Positions 48,606 to 64,000 of a DNA stretch of 64,000 nucleotides are shown piece by piece. Position 1 is the stretch's first letter; the number at the start of each line of letters is the position of its first letter. The DNA comes from Glandiceps talaboti. Its lineage: Eukaryota; Hemichordata; Enteropneusta; Spengelidae. The notes beneath the pieces are model-generated. The model ran no database searches. It saw only the letters and a list, made by a program, of their open reading frames with translations, and was not told the origin of the DNA. The stretch lies in NCBI RefSeq assembly GCF_964340395.1, contig NC_135567.1, forward strand, positions 19,308,806-19,372,805. Direction: 5' to 3'. A program made the translations under genes and the position numbers.

Positions 48606-48776
48606 CTGTGTGCCCTCTGAGCCAATTTGACGTGCTACTGACATGCACAATTTCTAGTGACACACCAAAATTTGATGTTCTCCTATCTCTTACTATGTGG
48701 TGACTCACAAGAAATGTCAGTTTTTATCATTTTGACTCACAACAACAAAATTTGGCTATCATTAGAGGGCACACTA
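48606..48776. mobile_element. 171-bp hAT-type MITE with 8-bp TSD
   Basis: Ends CTGTGTGCCCTCT and AGAGGGCACACTA, flanked by CCTGGTTG on both sides (48598-48605 and 48777-48784). This is the simplest copy of the family, with one left and one right arm. 48790-49715 is AT-rich; I see only a DR1-like TGACCTTTGACCC at about 48898. Confidence 0.88.
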
Positions 48777-49722
48777 CCTGGTTGATACGTAAGCTAACAA
48801 CTAGAGTAATTCTATACATGTAATTCTGTGTTGTTATTTTTTCCAATACTGAGGGTATGTTGTGGAATCATAAATTTATGATTCATTGTTGAACTTTGAC
48901 CTTTGACCCGAGCAATATTTCTTTTTTTTTGTCACATTATTAGCAAAAGTTTAGATAAATTCTCTGACTTATTTATTTCTTTATTGCGAGTTTTTTAGCA
49001 AGCAGCTACCTAACTTCAGTTTTTTAAATTTTAGTTTTTTAACCACTGATATTTTATTTTACCACAGTTTTCGTAGCTAGCGAGGCTTTTAATGTTAGTA
49101 AGTAATGTTGATGTTTCTGTGGGTAAAACAACATTCATAAAAATAACTGTCATGTAAACATGATAAACAAACAAAATTTGTTGTACAAATGTTCGGTGTG
49201 TGCGGTTTGATCAACAAACTGAACAAGAATATCAAATTTCATAAATGTTCTTTGTTACAATATTTTTAGTTCAGTCTGGTTGAATATTCTGACCCGTTTA
49301 TTTCTCTATTGTGAATCTTTTCAACTTTATATATTGTTCTGTTGTGATCCAAGAAGCAATATTTTTTGTTTTAGTTTATTTCATTATTACAACTTCACTG
49401 TTCATCTGACAGTTTTCAACTTTTTTATCTAAAATGCTACAGGTATCTCATATTTGTCTGGAAACAATATTTTTTGTGTCATTTTTTTTTTGAACAATAC
49501 TTTTTGTAATTTTTTTTGAATTTTTTTGTAAATTCCACATAGTCATCTTTTACCCACTTCAAGTTTATGTCAGTTTATTTCTTCATCGCCATATTTTTTG
49601 GTCAAATTCTTTATCTAATATATTCTCAATATGTCTCATTTTGGTCTCAGAAATAATACTGTTCATAATTTTATTGTAAATCCAAATTTTATCAACATTT
49701 ACTTCTTTTTGACAATGCCTCC

Positions 49723-50564
49723 CAGGGCTTGAAATTAACTGTTTTCTTTGGTAGTCCTAGTGGGCTACCAATTTCAGAAATTGGTAGCCCAAGAATTGTG
49801 ACCTGTAGTCCCATTTCCATGTGTATTATTAAAATACGGTACTTTCATGTCCATAAATTCATCTTCCTCACATAATCAGTGTTAGCCTGAGTGGACTACC
49901 AGCTGCAAATTATGGTAGCCCCATGACAAGAATTGGTAGTCTGTGGGCACAGGACTACCAGCTGCAAATTATGGTAGCCCCATGACAAGAATTGGTAGTC
50001 TGTGGACACAGGACTATCAGCTGCAAATTATAGTAGCCCCATGACAAGAATTGGTAGTCTGTGGACACAGGACTACCAGTTGCAAATTATAGTAGCCCCA
50101 TGACAAGAATTGGTAGTCTGTGGACACAGGACTACCAGCTGCAAATTATAGTAGCCCCATGACAAGAATTGGTAGTCTGTGGACACAGGACTACCAGCTG
50201 CAAATTATAGTAGCCCCATGACAAGAATTGGTAGTCTGTGGACACAGGACTACCAGCTGCAAATTATGGTGGCCTGTGACAAGAATTGGTAGTCTGTGGG
50301 CACAGGACTACCAGCTGCAAATTATGGTGGCCCATGACAAGAATTGGTAGTCTGTGGACACAGGACTACCAGCTGCAAATTATAGTAGCCCCATGACAAG
50401 AATTGGTAGTCTGTGGACACAGGACTACCAGCTGCAAATTATGGTGGCCCGTGACAAGAATTGGTAGTCTGTGGGCACAGGACTACCAGCTGCAAATTAT
50501 GGTGGCCCATGACAAGAATTGGTAGTCTTTGGGCACAGGACTACTGTTAATTTTGAGACCTGCC
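49723..50564. mobile_element. Complete CAGGGCTTGAAATTAAC element with a 59-bp VNTR
   Basis: Left end CAGGGCTTGAAATTAAC and right end GTTAATTTTGAGACCTG are inverted repeats (flanks CCTCC and CCTCT, 4 of 5). After the conserved left part come about ten units of 59 bp (GACAAGAATTGGTAGTCTGT / GGACACAGGACTACCAGCTG / CAAATTATAGTAGCCCCAT) at 49.92-50.54 kb. Some units carry GGTGGCCCGT variants. Confidence 0.82.
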
Positions 50565-50639
50565 TCTGATCATTGTACCATTTTCTTATCCTTGTTTTCT
50601 TCTTTATAATATTGTGAGAAACTTTGTCAGGCTAACAGT

Positions 50640-50710
50640 TCATTTGTCCCTGAAGAAGAAGTGTCCTTTGATGCGGAAACCTGGCTTGACGTTTCAAGTA
50701 GCTGTTTTTT
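50640..50710. other. CCTGAAGAAGAAGTG...GCGGAAACC...GACGTTTC motif
   Basis: A short segment of the form seen in ends of several animal transposable elements. Too short to classify. 50711-51340 is otherwise unassigned. Confidence 0.3.
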
Positions 50711-51340
50711 TAGACTCACTACAGCAAACTATACTTCATTATTGACATTTGGAATTAATGTGTTCTACAAAAACCTATTTCTTCAATCAGCAACCCTTGA
50801 AACATATACCACAACTTTTGTCAAGACCTAACGTATGCTTTTGTGATGACAAAATAAAATAAAATAATGAAAATAAACAGGATGACAGCAACAGCTGTTT
50901 TGGATCAAAATAATTGAACTGTGGAAGTGAAATCTGGTCTGAATGGGGCTAGTGGCACGTAAGCTAGAGTATTATATCGACAGGAATTCATTCTGTACTT
51001 GGTTTTTGTACCAGGAGTGGTTGATTTACGTTACAAAAACAAACACAGTTGGGTGCCGTCAATGGAGGGATTCGTCCAGCCATGGCCGAATAGAAAGGAT
51101 ACAATTTAGACTACTGTGAACTGGAGTGATGAATTATCACTACTTAGCTAAGTTATGGTTATTACTATGGCTGTACAGTTTGACTGATATGAGAGGGGTG
51201 GACACGGTTACCGTCACCTCATCTAACTTACATTTGTATCTTTTATTCCATCAATAATAGGTTATTGCTCGATACAGTGAACAATACATGTACAACCAAA
51301 AACACTGTTTTCTTGCTTGGGAATCATATGTTGTTGGGTT

Positions 51341-51475
51341 GTCGGTGGCCGAGTAGTTAAAACACTTGCCTCGTACCACCACGGTCGGGGTTCAAACCCA
51401 TTCAGGGTTTGATTAAATCTACCATGCTGTAATAAGAGTGTCGTTCAGTTTGACTTTACTGAACACTGGTGAAAT
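51341..51475 (+). mobile_element. tRNA-derived SINE
   Basis: A box A-like TGGCCGAGTAGTTAA (51346-51360) and a good box B GGTTCAAACCC (51388-51398), then TACCATGCTGTAATAAGAGT and GTCGTTCAGTTTGACTTTAC, shared with 18.37 kb. The acceptor stem does not pair, so it is not a functional tRNA gene. Confidence 0.75.
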
Positions 51476-51730
51476 CTGGTAAAACTTACAGTTTCCTACA
51501 CATTTATTGTTTTTACTAATATTTTAGAACCCTGGTAACAGAGAGGGGGAAATCTGGTAAAATCTACAGTTTCTTATACATTCAGTGTTTTTACTAAGGT
51601 TTTAAAACCCTGGTAACAGAGGGGGAAATCTGGTAAAATTTACAGTTTCCTACACATTCAGTGTTTTTACTAAGGTTTTAAAACCCTGGTAACAGAGAAG
51701 GGAATCTAGCAAAATGTAGTTTCCCAACAT
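51462..51730. repeat. ~85-bp tandem repeat
   Basis: Three to four units of GAAATCTGGTAAAATYTACA, GTTTCCTACACATTCAGTG and TTTTTACTAAGGTTTTAAAA plus CCCTGGTAACAGAG. A (TTTA)n tract and a G run lie at 52163-52197. Confidence 0.88.
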
Positions 51731-52442
51731 TCAGTGTTTTTACATAGGTCTGGTTAAATTCACAAATTTTCTGAAATATTAGCATTTTCATTCAAATTTC
51801 AAAATGCCATAGTAACAGAGACCTGGTGAAATTTGCATATGACATGTTGGTATAAAATTCTAGATGAACTGTCCAACCTCTGAATAAACCTATATTAAAA
51901 TCACCCCAAAACTACACTGTAAAGAATATCCTTAGAACTAATACACATATTTTTTGCTATTTCATAGTTCCACAAAAAAAATTGTTTTTAAATATAAATT
52001 TCTTTAAAAAAAAATTACTCAATCTATACATTGTTAATTTTGATAAGTTTGTTCACTGAACACCATAAAACGGTCAAATAATAAATTATTCTGTTATGTG
52101 GCAACGAAAAATCTGTTTTCTCCATTGCAACATCAAAGAAATGACATCATGATACTGCTATTTATTTATTTATTTATTTATTTTTTTTTGGGGGGGGTTA
52201 TAAGCAACATCTTATAAATTTGCTCAATAAATCAGAGGGAGAAATATGAAGGACTATTTCTTATTCAAATTTTTTTAGATATATTTTCGTTTGCTAACAA
52301 ATTGAAAATTGCGTTCGTAATGTAATAATTGCTAACAAAATTTTGTCCAAAAAAACAAACAATATAACAAGAAACTGTTGACAACCAGTGTAACCATGGT
52401 AAAATACATCTTAATTTGGATAAAAATTCAGTTATTATTCGA

Positions 52443-52576
52443 AAATGTGGTCATGGCGTATCACTCCACGACTAGACACTCGTACAGTAACCGACAGAAA
52501 TTGTCGTCTGACGAAATTCGTCACGTTCTGCTGGCATTCAACAGACGTGTACAATCAGTTGGACGGTACATAACGT
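52443..52576 (+). CDS. Possible short coding exon (orphan), plus strand
   Basis: From ATG at 52443 the frame reads MAYHSTTRHSYSNRQKLSSD then EIRHVLLAFNRRVQSVGRYI, reaching a donor-like AAC|GTAAGA at about 52576. Base composition (CpG, varied codons) is more gene-like than the flanks. The frame is open to an earlier ATG at 52378. I found no partner exon downstream on this strand and do not recognise the peptide. It may be a chance frame in a CpG-richer promoter region. Confidence 0.25.
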
Positions 52577-52689
52577 AAGACAACGTGGTAATTGATTAAT
52601 TAACGTGTGTTCAAAAGGGCAAAGTGGACGAATAAAGATTGTGTAATATCTACTGGTATTACGAGAACATAAACATAAAGTCTACAGTG

Positions 52690-53245
52690 CCGAGACATAA
52701 ATTATAAGTCGCAAACTACAGACGCAAAATCGGTTTTCGTTTTGCGCGACTGGTTCACCGCGCCATGCTTGCTAGCATGCACGCCTGTCAAACATCAAAT
52801 CCAACCTTCAGTTTAGAATTACAAATGTAACCACTCGTACGTCCACCGTTTACTTCGCAGCAAAACCAAAATGTAAATTTTATATCCCGGAGAAGCGGTA
52901 AATCATCAAATGATGCGGTCCCCTTCAAACATTTCACGACTGTTTCAAAAGTTGCGACGTAAACAAACGTTACTGCAAACTAACAACACATGCAATTTGC
53001 CAGTCAAACCAAAACCGCGACATTTGACAACTTCGTGACAAAGCTCTCAAACAGCATTCGTCGAGTCATTACCAACCAATGTCAACTATTATAAGAGAGA
53101 TGAAAACAGCACACCTACCTCACAAAACAGCGAATATTTCCTAAAATTCGGCAAGCGATAACTTTCCGTTGTTGACAAAACGAGCAGCAGTGAAAATATG
53201 GCCGACGAGCTAAGTGGTCTTAGTTAGGTTGTCTGGCATGTCTGT
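52690..53245. promoter_or_regulatory. CpG-richer island, candidate promoter
   Basis: CpG is frequent here (TTTTGCGCGACTGGTTCACC, GTTGCGACGTAAACAAACG, GGCCGACGAGC) in contrast to the surroundings. It ends near a YY1-like ATATGGCCGAC, read as GGCCATAT on the minus strand. It could drive the minus-strand exon at 53119-53215. Confidence 0.4.
53119..53215 (-). other. Candidate non-coding first exon
   Basis: The minus-strand segment ends CTGTTTTGTGAG|GTAGGTGTG, a good donor, and contains no ATG. It could be the distal 5' UTR exon of gene A, since no other coding exon lies to the left on this strand before 7.4 kb. Transcript evidence is absent. Confidence 0.3.
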
Positions 53246-55780
53246 GACCTCCGGGGGTGCCTACTTTTGTTAGAATTCAATATCTAATTTGCATAAGAAA
53301 ACGTTTCTTCTTCAACTTCTTTTTCTATCGGAGTTCAAAATTGCGATAAATTCTGATAAATTTTTCGAGGAAGTTCATAGATTTATGCACTCTTAATATG
53401 GTTATCTGATTATATATGTAATGTAGGCAGGCCTACGTTATTTAAAACAAAAAACAAAAGAATTCGGACCATTTTTTTCTGCACAGGAAAACTGTCTTGG
53501 GGAGATTCCCTTTTCAAATTCAAGGTAAAGTTTTAGCTATTGAGAAATGTTCACTAGGCATTGAGACCAGTACTAAATGGGAAAATATAACAGTTTTCGA
53601 AAATATGCTCTAAATTCGTTCCTCTATCACCAGTAGTAGTAAGGCGAAGACTTGAGTCTTCTGTGTTTCATTTGTTTACAAATACGTCGCATACTTCAAA
53701 CAATTTTGTCAAAAAGAGCGGGTAATAGACACAAAGAGTTCCTAAAATTCTCGACAAATTACTAGATGAAAAGGTCAGTGTACTTCGATAGTGAGCTATT
53801 TTGAAGTTCTTTGACCCCGCCATACTTATTTACACCAGGTTGCCTACACTATGGACCAATCTTTCGATGAATTGTTTGTGTAAGGCCGCCATGCATTTAA
53901 ATGTAGTTTGTTCAGAGAGGGGACGTATTTACAGAACGGTATCTTGTTTCGTATTTAGGACCTATCAAGAACAAATTAGTCACGTTTAAATGCTTAGAGA
54001 CTACATCGGTACAAACTGCCCAAAATATTTGAACATGTAAATTCTAGACACAGTTAATTCTAGACACAAATTTATAAATAGCGCCCCCACTGGTACTGTC
54101 GGACTTTTTTGTGAAAGTGTCCGATTCAGTGAAAATGCAAGATCCTCTGAACTCAAAACATGAATTGTGGCTACATGGGCTAGCTTGTGAAAGTTCGAGA
54201 ACTTGACTATTTAGCTCCAGTTTACAAGAGGAACAGAAGATATGAAAATAATTGCACCCATTGTTAAAATTTGGTAAAATGTTACGAGAAATGCTTGTAG
54301 TTAGAGTTACTACAGCTTTAAATGTAATACATTGGCCTCGCTGATGTTGTTAAACAATGGTCAATAGAGGGCGCTCTAACTCAAAAATGATAGAATTGGG
54401 AGAAAATTCAAATTATTTAAGACACAAAGTATATATTTTATTTTTTTATACAAAAGTTTTAAATTTACAGGAACAAAGGTGTACAGTAACAAAAAAAGTA
54501 AAACTTTCAAACAATCAAAAACGAAAAATCTTGTAAATAGTGATTTACATGCGGTTACACTAAAAAAATTACAATAATAATAATGAAAATAATGTTGAAT
54601 AAACTGAAATAAAACTGTACAATGCTGAAATTTAACTTCACTTAATAAAACAGTGCTTTAACAAAATCCATGCATACAATGTACTAAATATCAAGAGATA
54701 TATAAATAGGGACTTGTGATTGGCTTAGATGGAGTCATGTGATTCTGATTACTTTTACATCATTAAAGTGGCCCTGAATGTGCATAAGAGCATTAAGTAT
54801 ACACAAGCAGATGAAGCAATATGAGAGTTACAGAGAAAATCTTTGCAGATTCAGATTTTTTATTTTTCTTTGGATACAATTGATGCTGTTTACAATCTTC
54901 CAAATTATGAAATTATAATAAATTTGAATATTAATTATCTCATGATTTCACTATCAAAATAGTTTTCCACAAATCAGCATCTCTTTTCACAATTAGTTAC
55001 CATGGCGACAATAAACTTCATTTTATAAACAGCATGAAGCCTCAACCAATCAGCTTTGACATGAAACCTGTCATGTGATCAGAATAAACTCTGCTTGGTA
55101 CAAAAATAAGTCCTTCCATCTTTTCAACCTTTTGTCAAAATATATTATAAGTCATTGAATTTTTTATTTCCTGTCATTTCTATTTATACATTTGTTTCTT
55201 ACATGATTCATACGTTGACCTTTCCATTCACAATTTTTTCAATATCTGACCTTTGACCTTAATAATTATGTATGCAATGAAATTTGCGTCGAGAAATTCT
55301 CAGTGATAGCAGGAGACATAATTATTCAACTGAATGTATCATGTGAATGTGAAATAAAATAAAAACATACAAAATGAGTTGTGATAATTCAAAATAAATT
55401 TTTCAAAAAAAATAACAACAGCAGTAAGTACATAAATGACATACCCAGGTAAATGTACATCTGTATATTGCCAGAATGCAGTCATACCCAAAGACTTCCA
55501 CATATGTGTCAATAGAGGGCACTGTTGCACTCATGGCACTGCTTTATCTCCATGACGTATTTAGGTCTACAAATCCACTTTTTACATGATTACAAATTTT
55601 GGGAAAAATTTTGAATTTTGCTTCCCGACTATCAAAATTAAAATTGTCAGACAGAGTTTAAATATTTACACCACATAATACAAATTTTTTTCATTTCTGG
55701 TAAATAAGTGAATAATTTACTGTATAAAGATTATTATTTTCTTGTTTAGATACAGGACGGACATTACAATGACCTGAGGT
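53246..55780. other. Non-coding stretch without recognised elements
   Basis: AT-rich sequence with no supported exon. It may include the 3' UTR of gene B; a minus-strand AATAAA-like signal is at about 54436. Small motifs seen are AATAGAGGGCGCTC-like boxes near 54365 and a DR1-like TGACCTTTGACCT at about 55248. Confidence 0.5.
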
Positions 55781-56251
55781 CATAGGTCAAAGGTTAATGA
55801 TATGCATTCCCATAGCAACTACACATGATTCTCTGTGCATCTATTCTCACTGTGTGAGATATGGAGAACTGAAATAAGGAGTATGCAAATTGGTGTGACC
55901 TGGTAAGGTCAGAGTTCATAGTTCATTGCTGGTAACCTGTTTTCAAAACTCTAATGGTTTCATTCTGTATGTGACGTCTAGTAAAGATATAGCGATCCGG
56001 TAAATGTCAGAGTTCAAAGTTCATCACTTGTAAACTTATTCTAGACGCTTCTGTTTGTTAGATATGGTGACCCCTTAAAGGTCAGAATTTAAAGTTCATT
56101 ATTAGAAGCTCGTGGCAGGACCTGGTAAAGGTCAGAATTCAAAGTTCACGCTAGTAAACTTATTCTAAACTCTTCTGCTTTAGAGGTCTAATAGAAATAT
56201 GGTGACCTGGTAAAGGTCAGAGTTCAAAGTTCATTTCCAAGCACTATGACC
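55781..56251. repeat. ~60-bp degenerate repeat in gene B 3' UTR/downstream region
   Basis: GGTAAAGGTCAGARTTCAAA with GTTCATTRCTWGTAAACTTA recurs about six times, rich in AGGTCA half-sites. It begins right after the stop codon of gene B, so it would lie in the 3' UTR. Confidence 0.8.

Positions 56252-64000
<7,749 letters not shown>

Noticed and set aside
51341-51415. Functional tRNA gene
   Set aside because: Boxes A and B are present but the acceptor and anticodon arms do not pair, and the body continues as in other SINE copies.
53801-53989. 62-codon plus-strand frame as an exon
   Set aside because: No convincing acceptor or donor pair and no partner exons.
54360-54378. CTCF-like site (AATAGAGGGCGCTC)
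   Set aside because: Only a partial core match, and similar AGGGCRCT boxes recur nearby, probably as repeat remnants.

Overview
This is a window of intron-bearing, repeat-saturated animal nuclear DNA. The signs are spliced minus-strand genes with canonical GT/AG borders, non-LTR retrotransposon 3' ends, tRNA-derived SINEs, many MITE families and very long micro- and minisatellites. It is AT-rich and mostly CpG-poor. I would guess a marine invertebrate, but nothing here fixes the phylum. No bacterial, viral, rRNA or CRISPR content is visible, and most long reading frames are translated simple repeats.

Two genes can be rebuilt from reading frame, splice sites and exon phase. Gene A (minus, 1 to about 7.4 kb, running off the left edge) has three coding exons: 7281-7346 with the start codon, 2478-2607, and a large exon 1-1178. 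It encodes the first 458 residues of an acidic, Ser/Asn-rich, apparently disordered protein with an RVxF-type (KRVRF) PP1-docking-like motif. Gene B (minus, 64.0 to 56.25 kb, running off the right edge) has 14 consecutive coding exons whose phases all join. It encodes the last 662 residues of a coiled-coil protein with a Pro/Ser/Thr-rich C-terminal tail. I could not name either family.

From about 7.4 to 53 kb I find no gene. This stretch is a mosaic of tandem arrays (units 28 to about 460 bp), hAT-, Harbinger- and TTAA-type MITEs, foldback elements, SINEs, LINE 3' ends and microsatellites. A CpG-richer island at about 52.4-53.2 kb holds a candidate non-coding minus-strand first exon (53119-53215). 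It could be the distal 5' exon of gene A, which would make the whole mosaic a 45.7-kb first intron; this is inference.

The most unusual signal is at splice junctions. In gene B the 5' splice sites of two consecutive exons have been amplified into minisatellites. One has 14 intronic copies of a 50-bp unit and the other 7 copies of a 43-bp unit, each repeating the last exon bases plus the donor. Related donor-side duplications or arrays sit at other gene B exons and at gene A exon 2, and gene A exon 3 has a duplicated acceptor. Also notable are MITEs whose own arms or interiors have become VNTRs, still bounded by terminal inverted repeats and sometimes target-site duplications.
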